Positions 53,934 to 62,631 of a DNA stretch of 64,000 bases are shown here, in pieces; the stretch's first letter is position 1; the number at the start of each line of letters is the position of its first letter. Location: positions 1,178,001 to 1,242,000 of the forward strand of contig NZ_SOAP01000002.1 in NCBI RefSeq assembly GCF_004364805.1, given 5' to 3'. The DNA is from Pelagimonas phthalicica. GTDB taxonomy: Bacteria > Pseudomonadota > Alphaproteobacteria > Rhodobacterales > Rhodobacteraceae. The notes under the pieces are model-generated. The model was not told the origin of the DNA, did no database searches, and was given only the letters and a program-made list of their open reading frames with translations. The translations under genes and the position numbers were made by a program.

Positions 53934-53947
53934 GCCCCCGGGCACCA
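53934..53947 (+). repeat. Right attachment repeat (attR)
   Basis: Exact copy of GCCCCCGGGCACCA from the 3' end of tRNA-Phe at 32734-32747. Flanking bases differ immediately on both sides. The remaining gap to 54198 shows no gene. Confidence 0.75.
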
Positions 53948-54198
53948 GAAACTTTTGTAAAGGGACGAAGTTCCGTTTGTTTTCGGCCGCGCGAGCATTT
54001 CGGAATTCGATCTTTGCGAATGGGTCCTATCTGGGTTGCCTACAAACTCCGCTGGTGCTCTGGCTGCGAAAATGAGTCGGCGACCTTCACCTTAAACAAC
54101 GGTGAGACTTCCAATGAAAGCTCTGAGAAGCCTGCTCCCTAATCCAAATTTTAAACTACTCCTGTCAGATCGTACCGACCAGCGATCACACTTTCATG

Positions 54199-54608
54199 TC
54201 ATCTAATGACAAGCACTGAACACGGCGCGCGGCGCGCCAATCGTGACGAAGTTGCTCCTAATGCATAACCGTCGCTTCCAGGACGGCTGGCACCGGATAT
54301 GATCAGGTCCGCGCCGATCTCATCGGCGTAGTTAACGATCACCACACCAGGCTTGCCTGCCAGTGTGACGCGTTCAATTTCGTCGCGGCCAGCCAACGCT
54401 TCATCAAGCGCCTTTTTTATTTCTGCGACCATCTTTTTCTGTCTGGCCGAACAAGGGCATATTCAGCGACATAGGTCGGAATATCTTCGAACACCGAAAC
54501 CGCTATGATGCGGCCTTCTGGCCCGCACAATTGACGAGCGACGTCCAGCTTTCGCGCGAGCGTCTCGGTGTGATCCAGAGCGACCGGAACGAGGAAGGTA
54601 TTGAACAT
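54199..54608 (-). pseudogene. Universal stress protein (UspA family), frameshifted
   Basis: N-terminal frame: MFNTFLVPVALDHTETLARK and onward to ALVRPDR. C-terminal frame: MVAEIKKALDEALAG, then GVVIVNYADEIGADLIISGA and the ATP-site GASRPGSDGYALGATSS. Adding one A to the AAAAA run (minus strand) at about 54428 joins them into a normal 136-residue UspA. It is last in the catabolic operon, 49 bases after the ThDP enzyme gene. Confidence 0.8.
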
Positions 54609-54656
54609 GGAGGTTCCTCAATTGAAGGCCGGAGCACCGGGCCCCGGCCGTTGATC

Positions 54657-56450
54657 TTAGGTTGAGACGTGTGACACGTCCTTGTCCGGCGAGTAGATAT
54701 CGAGGATGTTCCAATGCCCCGTCGTCGGTGTCGGATTGTTGATCATCGGCACGTCCAAAACCGTGGGCTTACCGCTGGCAATCGCCGCCTCTAGCGCCGG
54801 AAGCAATTCCTCCGCAGACGTAATCCGGACCCCGACTGCCCCATAGGCCTGCGCGATCTCGGCATAGCCCGGCCCGTTCGTGGGTGCCGCGGCGGTTCCT
54901 GGGAAAGTCGTGCCATAGGTCAGCCCGTAATGGGCCTTTTGCAGGCCCGCGATGGTACCAAACGCGTTGTTGTTCATCACCAGCCAAATGATACCCAGAT
55001 TCAGTTCGACTGCCGTTGCCAACATGGACGGATTCTGCCCAAACCCGCCATCACCCACAAGGCTGATCACCACGCGATCCGGCGCGGCCAGCTTGGCCCC
55101 AATCGTTGCCGGAGGCCCAAAGCCCATCGTGGCAAAACCACCAGGGGTGAGGATTGAGCCGGGGGTCAGAATGTCGAACTGCTGCCCGACCCCGTTTTTG
55201 TTCCAGCCCACATCCGTGGTGATGATTGCGTCCTCAGGCAGCGCCTTGCGAGCATCCGCCAAAATGCGTTCCGGCATCATCGGGAAGGCTGACGAGGTCT
55301 GCATCTCGGTGTTCGAGGCTTTGAACTTGGTGCGGAAACCGGCAATCTCGGCCTTCTTTTCAACGCGCGGGAAACCGTCGGGATACATCTCTTTCGCCAC
55401 ACGTGTCAGCACGCGCAACGCTGCCTTGGCATCCGCCACCACACCGATTTCGGTCGGGTAGTTGCGGCCAATTTCCTGCGGCTCGATATCGATATGGATG
55501 ACTTTGGTGGTGTCGTCCTTGCCACCAATGTTGAAAGTGTATCCGGGATACCAGCTCGAACAATCAGCCTCTTTAAAGCGCGTCCCCACGGCAAAGACGT
55601 AATCCGCATTCAGACAGGATTGGTTCACCAACTCAGTGCCCCAGAAGCCCGTCATGCCCATGACCAGTGGATGATCGTCACGCAATGCGCCCTTCCCCAT
55701 CAGGGAATGCGCAACCGGCAGGCCCATATGTTCGACAAATTCGCGCAATTCTTCGCTGGCCTGAGCCAACAGAATACCACCGCCCACATAGGCCACCGGG
55801 TTGTCTGCTTGGGCCAGTTTCTCAATAATCTCGCGTGCCGTTTCGTCGTCGATCGACGGCTTCTTCAGCGCGCGGGTGTTGTCGAGAATACGATCAAACG
55901 ATTCCGACGGGATCACTTCCGAGAAGATGTCCATAGGCACATTGACCAGAACCGGACCGGGCTGACCGCTTTCTGCCAAATGGAACGCCTTTTCCAGAAT
56001 CTCGGCCATCAGGTCCGCCCGGTCCACACGCCAGGCGCGCTTCACGAAAGGGCGATAGATTTCCCATTGCGCCGCGTCCGCATGCAGGTTCACCTCTTGG
56101 TGCGGGTGCTTGCCGTAGTAGTGGGTCGGAATGTCGCCCGCGATCACCACCATCGGGATACAGTCGAGTGCCGCATTCGCGACCCCAGTGGCACAGTTCG
56201 TCAAACCGGGAGAGAGGTGTGACAAAACCACAGAGGCCTTACCCGTCACGCGTGCATAAGCATCCGCCGCGTGGCTGGCGATCTGTTCATGACGCACGGT
56301 GATAAAGTCGATGGGGCTTTCGGCCAGCGCCGCCAGAACCGCAATGTTGGTGTGACCACACAGGCCAAACACATGCTCGACCTCGCGCCGTTCCAGAAAG
56401 TCGACGATATGTTCGGCAACCGTTTTGCCGTCTACTTTCGATCCATCCAT
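54657..56450 (-). CDS. Thiamine-diphosphate-dependent enzyme (acetolactate synthase-like)
   Basis: A 597-residue ThDP enzyme of the acetohydroxyacid synthase/oxalyl-CoA decarboxylase superfamily. The pyrimidine-domain glutamate is E55 in VRHEQIASHAADAYARVTGK. The pyrophosphate motif is GDGGFGQNPSM, closing with NNNAFG. The start overlaps the aldehyde dehydrogenase stop (TGATG). It resembles neither Xsc nor housekeeping IlvB closely enough to name. With the adjacent acylating dehydrogenase it could decarboxylate a 2-oxo acid to an aldehyde that is then made into a CoA ester. Confidence 0.88.
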   Translation of the reverse strand: MDGSKVDGKTVAEHIVDFLERREVEHVFGLCGHTNIAVLAALAESPIDFITVRHEQIASHAADAYARVTGKASVVLSHLSPGLTNCATGVANAALDCIPMVVIAGDIPTHYYGKHPHQEVNLHADAAQWEIYRPFVKRAWRVDRADLMAEILEKAFHLAESGQPGPVLVNVPMDIFSEVIPSESFDRILDNTRALKKPSIDDETAREIIEKLAQADNPVAYVGGGILLAQASEELREFVEHMGLPVAHSLMGKGALRDDHPLVMGMTGFWGTELVNQSCLNADYVFAVGTRFKEADCSSWYPGYTFNIGGKDDTTKVIHIDIEPQEIGRNYPTEIGVVADAKAALRVLTRVAKEMYPDGFPRVEKKAEIAGFRTKFKASNTEMQTSSAFPMMPERILADARKALPEDAIITTDVGWNKNGVGQQFDILTPGSILTPGGFATMGFGPPATIGAKLAAPDRVVISLVGDGGFGQNPSMLATAVELNLGIIWLVMNNNAFGTIAGLQKAHYGLTYGTTFPGTAAAPTNGPGYAEIAQAYGAVGVRITSAEELLPALEAAIASGKPTVLDVPMINNPTPTTGHWNILDIYSPDKDVSHVST

Positions 56451-57859
56451 CACGCGACCTCCTGACCAAAGAATTCGCCAAACAGCTCTTCTTCCGAAGG
56501 GCGGTCTTCGGCGATGGGGCGCGAGACCCATGTGTAGTTCATCATGTGTTTCATGGTGACGTTCTCGTTGGTGATATTGCCGCCCCAGATGCCGCAACCC
56601 AGCGAGCTGGTCATCGGCATGCCGTTGGTCCAAGCGCCGGCATTGGCCTTGGATTGCGGCTGGCGCACCATCATGCGGCTGACCGGGGCCAGACGGGCCA
56701 GACGGTCAATATTCTCGTCATTATGCGAGTAGATCCCGCAGGAATGCCCCCTGCCGCCGGTGGCATAGATTTGGCTGACAGTGTCGAGCGCATCATCAAA
56801 GGTCTCAAAGTGATAGAGCGCCATCAGCGTGGTCAGCTTCTCCTTCGAGAACTTGTGTTCTGGCCCAATTTGGCCCTGATTTTCCACCATCAGGAACTTG
56901 CGATCCTCAGGGATCGAAAATCCAGCGACCTCGGCAGTTTGCTGTGGACGGCAGGCGATGGTCGGGAAAGTACGATTGCCTTTCTCGTCCCACATCGCGG
57001 CCTCAAGCATCGTTTTTTCCTCGGTCGAGCACAGATAGCCCCCTTCGGCTTCAAGCGCCTTGACCATGTCGTCATAGATCGACTTCTGGATGATAATGTT
57101 GCCATCAGCCGAACAGCCCGAGCCGAAATCCGAGGTTTTCGAGATGCGGGTGTTCATCGCAGCGATGTCTAGATCAGCAGTCTCGTCGATGACAATCGAG
57201 CTATTGCCAGCCCCCACGCCATAGGCCGGACGGCCCGAGCTATAGGCCGCTTTGACCATCGGCTTGCCACCGGTGGCCAGCGTCAGGTCGCAGATCTCCA
57301 TTAGGTGCTGGGTCAATGGGATGGACGGTTTGCGGATCGCTTGGAACAGTTCCTCGGGCGCGCCAACGGCACGACAGGCCGCGCGCATCACTTCGGTCAT
57401 TTCCCATGTGGTCTGGGCTGTGCGTGGGTGCGGTGAGAAGATCACCGCATTACGCGCATTGGCTGACGATACGCCGGTGACCGGTGGCGTCATTGCTGGG
57501 TTGGTCATCGGAATAAGCGAGGCGATCACACCGGCGGGTTTGGCGTATTTCACCAGCCCCTTCTCTTCATCCACTTCGACAATACCGGTCGACGGGGTGC
57601 GCAGCACATCGCGCAGCACCATCTGGATTTTGAAACGTTTGGCGGGACGTCCGGCGCGGTCGCCAATACCGCTTTCATCAACGCCCTGCTCAGCAAGGCG
57701 GGTGAAGGTTTTTTCATTGCCCGCATACCAGGCAATGGCTTGGCTCAGGCGGTCCAGTTGCTCTTGCGACCAGTCTTCGATTTCAGCCATGGCGGCACGC
57801 GCACGCGCTAGCATGTCGGCCGCCAGTTGGCGATCCGCGTCAGTGAGCTCTTTGCTCAT
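56450..57859 (-). CDS. Acylating aldehyde dehydrogenase (SauS-like)
   Basis: A 469-residue enzyme similar in layout to CoA-acylating aldehyde dehydrogenases such as sulfoacetaldehyde dehydrogenase SauS. The nicotinamide-site SPHPRTAQTT region and the catalytic cysteine in DFGSGCSADGNIIIQ are visible. The ATG ending at 57859 has GAGGA upstream; a longer frame is not supported. It overlaps the isomerase gene by 20 bases at its start and the ThDP gene at its end. The aldehyde substrate is unknown. Confidence 0.87.
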   Translation of the reverse strand: MSKELTDADRQLAADMLARARAAMAEIEDWSQEQLDRLSQAIAWYAGNEKTFTRLAEQGVDESGIGDRAGRPAKRFKIQMVLRDVLRTPSTGIVEVDEEKGLVKYAKPAGVIASLIPMTNPAMTPPVTGVSSANARNAVIFSPHPRTAQTTWEMTEVMRAACRAVGAPEELFQAIRKPSIPLTQHLMEICDLTLATGGKPMVKAAYSSGRPAYGVGAGNSSIVIDETADLDIAAMNTRISKTSDFGSGCSADGNIIIQKSIYDDMVKALEAEGGYLCSTEEKTMLEAAMWDEKGNRTFPTIACRPQQTAEVAGFSIPEDRKFLMVENQGQIGPEHKFSKEKLTTLMALYHFETFDDALDTVSQIYATGGRGHSCGIYSHNDENIDRLARLAPVSRMMVRQPQSKANAGAWTNGMPMTSSLGCGIWGGNITNENVTMKHMMNYTWVSRPIAEDRPSEEELFGEFFGQEVA

Positions 57860-58754
57860 GATGATCCTCTTTATGTTGGAGAGTAACTGCATCCGGCATC
57901 CGGCGCTGAGAGCGCGCCTCGCCGAAAGTTCGTTTCGCGTGTTGCAGGCAACGGCGCGCGTGTTCTTCATATCCAAGTTCGACGACACGGCTTTGGTTGG
58001 GCAGTTCGATCGAATAATCCACCGGGGGCATTCGTTCGATGATGCCCGCAAAATCAATCCAGCCCTCGCCTGGATAAAGCCGCGCGTCGCGGGCCAGTTG
58101 GATCATCCCTTCGCGCGTGTCGGCGATGCCGGGCAAGCAATCCGAGATGTGCAGGAAGTGGAACAGCTCGGACGGGACGTGCAAAAGCTCGCCCAGATCA
58201 ACACGGCTCAGGTGCAGATAGAGCGTGTCCACCAGAATGCCACCATTGGGGCGGTCCGCAGCGCGCACGATATCCAACGCTTCGTCCAAGGTGCGCAGCC
58301 GCGAAAAAGACGGAAATTCAAGATCAACGGTGATGCCGTAAGGCGCGGCCAAATCGCAGGTTTCGGCGTAGACATCGACCAGAAAGTTACGATCGTCACG
58401 GGTCGGCGTCCATGCCGACATGATCATCCGCTTGGCACTCAGCTCTCCGCCCAACTCCAAGGCGCGTTCGAAACTGCGCGGGTCCACATCTTCGGTGATA
58501 CGGGCCAGTTCGACATCCAGTACTTTCAACCCGGTTGAGGCCAGCGCCGTTTTCGTGGCCTGCACTTGCGCCTTGTCCACGGGGGTTTCCGTAAACTCCC
58601 CCGGGACTTTCATCGGGATGAAACGCGGGCTGACAGCGTCATAGCCCGCGCGGGCGGCGATATAGACCAGCTCGGGCGGCGATGCCCCAATTAAGGTCAA
58701 ATGGGCCAACGAATACAGCGGTGTCTCATCAGCCAGTTGGGCAGTGTCGGGCAT
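57840..58754 (-). CDS. Sugar phosphate isomerase/epimerase-like TIM-barrel protein
   Basis: A 304-residue xylose-isomerase-like (AP endonuclease family 2) TIM barrel. Visible strands and metal ligands include AKRMIMSAWTPTRDD, GITVDLEFPSFSR (metal glutamate), ILVDTLYLHLSRV, and FLHISDCLPG with GEGWIDF. Members isomerise or epimerise keto sugars and cyclitol-derived acids. A palindrome- and repeat-rich promoter lies directly upstream. Confidence 0.85.
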   Translation of the reverse strand: MPDTAQLADETPLYSLAHLTLIGASPPELVYIAARAGYDAVSPRFIPMKVPGEFTETPVDKAQVQATKTALASTGLKVLDVELARITEDVDPRSFERALELGGELSAKRMIMSAWTPTRDDRNFLVDVYAETCDLAAPYGITVDLEFPSFSRLRTLDEALDIVRAADRPNGGILVDTLYLHLSRVDLGELLHVPSELFHFLHISDCLPGIADTREGMIQLARDARLYPGEGWIDFAGIIERMPPVDYSIELPNQSRVVELGYEEHARRCLQHAKRTFGEARSQRRMPDAVTLQHKEDHHEQRAH

Positions 58755-58804
58755 GTAAGGGGCTCCGGACGAAATCAGCGAGTCGCAGGTTTACCCTACG
58801 TGAT

Positions 58805-58833
58805 TCAAAATATCTGATATTTATCAAAATATC
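58805..58833. promoter_or_regulatory. Direct-repeat and inverted-repeat operator
   Basis: TCAAAATATC occurs at 58805-58814 and 58824-58833, 19 bases apart. Overlapping inverted arms GATAT and ATATC span 58816-58833. This AT-rich block lies 50 bases upstream of the isomerase gene in an otherwise GC-rich region, as expected for an operator of a sugar-type repressor. Confidence 0.5.
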
Positions 58834-58871
58834 AATTAATGATTTCAATCCGATCTGACTGTCGATATGGG

Positions 58872-60062
58872 TTAAATCGCGACCCATGCCCCGCCTTTTT
58901 CATTTGACCGCACTGATGCTGCGATGAAATGCACCCCGGCAGCACCTTCGCCCACTTTGGGAAAGCTCACCCAACCATCGGGAAGGACCACCCCATCACG
59001 TCGTGCCGCCACAGCCATGGCGAACTCGGTGTAGAGATTGGACCAGGCTTCGATAATCCCTTCGGGGAATCCGCGCGCGGTGCGGATCAGACGTTCGGTG
59101 GCCGCACTGACCCCATGGCCCTGCCCCCGGCTGATCACCCGATCTGCCTCGCCAAAGCGATAGAATTGAAGTTGCTCGGAGTTCTCAAGATCCCATTCGA
59201 GACCGCCCTCGGACCCATAGATCCGAAGCCGCAACCCACCACGATTACCCGGCGCAAGGCGGGTGGCCATCAGCGTCCCGGGCACGTCTCCCTGAAAACG
59301 CGTGAACATAAACGCTGTATCCTCGAGAGATTTAGGTGCTCCACAGACGTGGAATTCGGCACGCAGATCGCTCATCTCCAGCCCTGAGACAAAACTTGCC
59401 AGATGCGCGGCATGGGTGCCGATGTCACCCACACAGCTCGTCGGCCCCGAGATCTTCGGATCAAGCCGCCATTTCACATGCGGCGCGTCGGCCACGTCGT
59501 CGGGTGTCATCCAGTCCTGCAGGAACTCCACATGGATCTGGTTGATCTTGCCAATGCGCCCTTCGGCCACGATCTCGCGCGCCTGACGTATCATCGGAAA
59601 GCAGGACATGGCATAGCCCACGCCGAACACCTGCCCGGATTGTTCCGTCAGGTCGATCAACGCTGTGGCCTCGTCCACCTCGTTGGTCAGTGGCTTGTCG
59701 CAGATGACATCGATGCCGGCGTTCAAAAACGCTTTGGCGGCGGGGAAATGCAGGTGGTTGGGCGTGGTGATCATCACCGCGTCCACCCCATCCGCGCGCG
59801 CGGCCTCGGCCTGTGCCATGTCTTGGAACGAGGCATAGCAGCGATCAGTATCCAAAAACCACTCCGCCCCGCGCGCCTTTGCCCGCGTAGGATCAGAGGA
59901 CAGAGCACCCGCAACAACCTCCCACCGGTCGGTCATGCGTGCGGCGGTCGCCTGAGTGTCTGAAATACGCCCCCCGCCAACGACACCAAGGCGCAAGCGG
60001 CGTGAAAGAGGCGGAAACGGCCCATTGAAATCCAAGTTTTCTGGCAGAAGTCTCTCGGTCAT
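58872..60062 (-). CDS. Gfo/Idh/MocA-family oxidoreductase
   Basis: A 396-residue NAD(P)-dependent dehydrogenase. The Rossmann motif LRLGVVGGGRISDTQATAAR and the sugar-binding lysine in DVICDKPLTNEVDE (the EKP-type motif, here DKP) are intact; CVGDIGTHAAHLASFVSGLE lies in the C-terminal domain. GGGAGG precedes the ATG ending at 60062. It likely oxidises or reduces a cyclitol or keto sugar in the catabolic operon. Confidence 0.92.
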   Translation of the reverse strand: MTERLLPENLDFNGPFPPLSRRLRLGVVGGGRISDTQATAARMTDRWEVVAGALSSDPTRAKARGAEWFLDTDRCYASFQDMAQAEAARADGVDAVMITTPNHLHFPAAKAFLNAGIDVICDKPLTNEVDEATALIDLTEQSGQVFGVGYAMSCFPMIRQAREIVAEGRIGKINQIHVEFLQDWMTPDDVADAPHVKWRLDPKISGPTSCVGDIGTHAAHLASFVSGLEMSDLRAEFHVCGAPKSLEDTAFMFTRFQGDVPGTLMATRLAPGNRGGLRLRIYGSEGGLEWDLENSEQLQFYRFGEADRVISRGQGHGVSAATERLIRTARGFPEGIIEAWSNLYTEFAMAVAARRDGVVLPDGWVSFPKVGEGAAGVHFIAASVRSNEKGGAWVAI

Positions 60063-60063
60063 C

Positions 60064-60729
60064 TTATCCTCCCAAATTCGGGATCTCTGCCCCCTCGGGC
60101 AGAATTTCCAGCGCCAAAAAAATGCTGGGCGTGGTCGTTTCATATTGGTGCCAAGGATAGTTGCCCTGGGCGTCATACATCGGGCGATGGGTCATGCCTG
60201 GAGCCATCGGCTCTTCTAGGTAAAGCGTGGCCGGATCGCGTTCTCGGCATTGCTGCATCTTGCCGAACCCGACGATCTGGGTGTGCACCTCGCGGAAGCC
60301 CGGAACCGGACAGAAAGGGTGATCCTTATGCAGGCCGACATTTAGCGGCACTGAGGCCGAGTGATACATGGTCAGGCCGATATTGCCGACAAAGACCTTG
60401 GGCGACATGTAGTGCTCGACACCGCGCAGCCGCTCTTCTCCACGCAATTCATAGGCCGAGGGCCAAGCCATGCGCACCTCCGCGCAAAGGGATGCGTCAT
60501 CCGCATGATCATCGAAGCGGTCCACCACCACGGCGCGATCAACGTCACGCAAGGTGACATTGGCGAAGATCGCCGATTGCAGAGGCGCGAGGGTTTGGTC
60601 CTCGATACGAATGGGGCGCTCTGCAACGTTCAGAACAATCGCACGGTCTGTGACGTCATATTTGTTCTCATCCACGACGTGCCGCATGCCGAAAAATGGC
60701 TCAGCGATGGTGACGGTTTCAATGGGCAT
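60064..60729 (-). CDS. Unknown protein of the catabolic operon (cupin-like)
   Basis: A 221-residue, beta-rich protein. The middle reads HYMSPKVFVGNIGLTMYHSA and the end PGMTHRPMYDAQGNYPWHQY, with several histidines and acidic residues spaced like a cupin-type metal site, but no standard cupin motif. The start overlaps the stop of the broken oxidoreductase by 11 bases, and one base separates its stop from the next start. No function assigned. Confidence 0.65.
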   Translation of the reverse strand: MPIETVTIAEPFFGMRHVVDENKYDVTDRAIVLNVAERPIRIEDQTLAPLQSAIFANVTLRDVDRAVVVDRFDDHADDASLCAEVRMAWPSAYELRGEERLRGVEHYMSPKVFVGNIGLTMYHSASVPLNVGLHKDHPFCPVPGFREVHTQIVGFGKMQQCRERDPATLYLEEPMAPGMTHRPMYDAQGNYPWHQYETTTPSIFLALEILPEGAEIPNLGG

Positions 60730-61817
60730 TGGCAGGCTCTTTTGTCTGGGTTGCTTCACTGGCCGGGAAGTTTTCGGGCAGCGGTTCGGGCACAGGGCAC
60801 GTGCTGGCAATACTCTGGTAAAGCCCTTCGTGGGGGGCTCGAGCGATGGCATCCATCACCTCAAACACATGGAAAGACAGTTCACCGCTTGCCCGCACCT
60901 GGCGGTCTTCGCGCACAGCCAACGCCAGATCAAGCAAGCCCAAACCCCGGCTGTTTTCGTTGAAGCCATGGTGGTTCTTGACCACTTGCCAATCGTCACG
61001 CCCGGTGGGTCGAGGCTGGTGTGACCAGCGCGAGGTCTCGCGCGTGCGCAGCCAGACCGGGCCGTGAAAATCATTCGCGCCATGAACCGGATCGGGATCC
61101 GGGATCGAGATCACACCATCTTCGCCATAAATCTCAAACCGTGGGGTTTCGCTGTCCCAGATGTCAAAACTCATGGTCATGGACCCAACAGCCCCGGTTT
61201 CAAACTCGATCAGGCTGAGCGAATGGGTATCAACCTGCACATCCATCCACTCACCATTGCGGGGCCCGTTTTCGATCTGGCGACGATCAAAGGCCCGGTT
61301 TGCCATGCCCGCCACCCGCGCGATGGGGCCAAGGCAGAATACCATGGCGGTTAAGTAGTAAGGGCCCAAGTCCAAAAGCGGCCCGCCTCCGGCCTGATAG
61401 TAGAAATCCGGGTTCGGGTGATGGCGTTCCGTACCGTGTGTGCCCACATGAGCAAAGACTCCGGTCGGACGACCAATCGCGCCCTCGTCGATCAAACGGC
61501 GCACGGTTTGCCAACGCCCGCCCAGAAACGTGTCGGGGGCATTGCCCAGCCTCAGCCCGCGTGATGTCGGCATGAGCCGCCGGAATGGTCAGGTTGAGGA
61601 TGCAGTCGATCTGAGGATCAGCGATCACTTCGTCCACCGAACAGGCGCGCGCAATCCCGTGCTGCGCGGCCTTGGCCCGGCTTTCCTCTAGATCAAGGCT
61701 GGCACAGGCCACGACCTCGAGGTCCGAGAATTTCGCAAGTGTTGTTAGATAGATGTCACTAATACGGCCACATCCAACAAGGCCGACCCGGAAGGTTTTC
61801 GGTGAATCACCGGTCAT
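60719..61817 (-). pseudogene. Second Gfo/Idh/MocA oxidoreductase, broken by internal deletion
   Basis: The N-terminal frame begins MTGDSPKTFRVGLVGCGRIS (ATG ending at 61817) and reaches PAAHADITRA near 61575. The rest of the protein resumes directly in another frame as GLRLGNAPDTFLGGRWQTVR and runs to the TGA at 60719. Compared with its intact relative, about 30 residues are missing at the junction, including the catalytic EKP segment. The change is not a one-base slip, so the gene is probably non-functional, though the paralogue at 58872 might cover for it. Confidence 0.75.
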
Positions 61818-62631
61818 CTTCTTTCGCTTCATAAAGTGGTAAATAGCTGGGTGGCATCGGCCCTTTGTTCCGACCACCCTGGTTCATTTGTTCCCAGGCA
61901 TGCGACAGCACGCCGACGGATCTGGACAGGCAAAACAGCCCGCGTGAGAGGGGCGCTGGAAAGCCAAGTTCGCAGAAGATCACCGCGGTTGCGCCATCGA
62001 TATTCATCGCGATGGCGCGCCCTCCGCGCTGGCGGCCTAGCTCGGCCTGGACCTCTTCACCGATATCGGCAAAGCGCCCCGACACGGTCCCCTTGGCGGC
62101 GGCCTCGCGCACCAACTGCATTAACCGTGGCGCACGTGGATCGACGGGTTTGTGGAACCTGTGTCCAAAGCCCGAGACGATCTTGCCATACTGTGCGCGC
62201 CACTCATCCAGCCCGCTTGTGACAGCTTCGTTCAGCCCAACGTCATGGGTCAGCCGGTCCGAGATACCATAGTAAAGCTCGGCGCATTGTTCCCCCGCGC
62301 CACCATGCACATCGCCCAGCATGTTCACGGCGGTCGCCATCGCATTGTTCAGCCCAACCCCGCAGGTCGCCGCCATACGTGCAGCAGCTATCGAGGGCGC
62401 TTGCGGCCCGTGATCCACCCCGGCGACCAAAGCAGCCTCGAACAAGGTAGCTTCGTCAGCGCTTGGCATATCGCCCCGCACCATCAGCCAGATCATCTGC
62501 GGAAAGGAAACATTGCCAATCAGGTCCTGAATGGGGTGACCTCGGAACGCGATCCTGCCCGGTTCCATGTCGATAATCGACGTACGCCACCAATGCCGAA
62601 TGGCGTCTGCATCTGACATTTGGATTGTCAT
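61807..62631 (-). CDS. Citrate synthase-like protein (citryl-CoA lyase type)
   Basis: A 274-residue member of the citrate synthase superfamily, about 100 residues shorter than true citrate synthase and similar in length to stand-alone citryl-CoA lyases. Diagnostic segments: FRGHPIQDLIGNVSFPQMIW, and the active-site region GFGHRFHKPVDPRAPRLMQL. It probably makes or splits a carbon-carbon bond of a CoA ester in the pathway. It overlaps both neighbours by four to 11 bases. Confidence 0.85.
   Translation of the reverse strand: MTIQMSDADAIRHWWRTSIIDMEPGRIAFRGHPIQDLIGNVSFPQMIWLMVRGDMPSADEATLFEAALVAGVDHGPQAPSIAAARMAATCGVGLNNAMATAVNMLGDVHGGAGEQCAELYYGISDRLTHDVGLNEAVTSGLDEWRAQYGKIVSGFGHRFHKPVDPRAPRLMQLVREAAAKGTVSGRFADIGEEVQAELGRQRGGRAIAMNIDGATAVIFCELGFPAPLSRGLFCLSRSVGVLSHAWEQMNQGGRNKGPMPPSYLPLYEAKEDDR

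Larger units (their letters stand above)
32748..53947. mobile_element. Integrated accessory island in tRNA-Phe (prophage remnant plus candidate defence genes)
   Basis: The 21.2-kb segment lies between tRNA-Phe and a 14-base direct repeat of its 3' end. The left 11.5 kb are leftward P2-like tail genes with morons. The right 9.7 kb hold a kinase-FHA fragment, TPR and CHAT proteins, and a giant glycosyltransferase-helicase fusion with distinctly more AT-rich sequence. Host-type genes resume at the universal stress protein gene. No integrase, excisionase, terminase, capsid, sheath or tape-measure gene was found, so the element is probably immobile on its own. Confidence 0.75.

Noticed and set aside
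32748-53947. Complete, mobile prophage
   Set aside because: No integrase, terminase, portal, capsid or replication gene could be found on either strand.
61287-61560. C-terminal stretch of the 196-codon frame at the broken oxidoreductase
   Set aside because: After the deletion junction this frame is out of register; the real protein sequence continues in the other frame.
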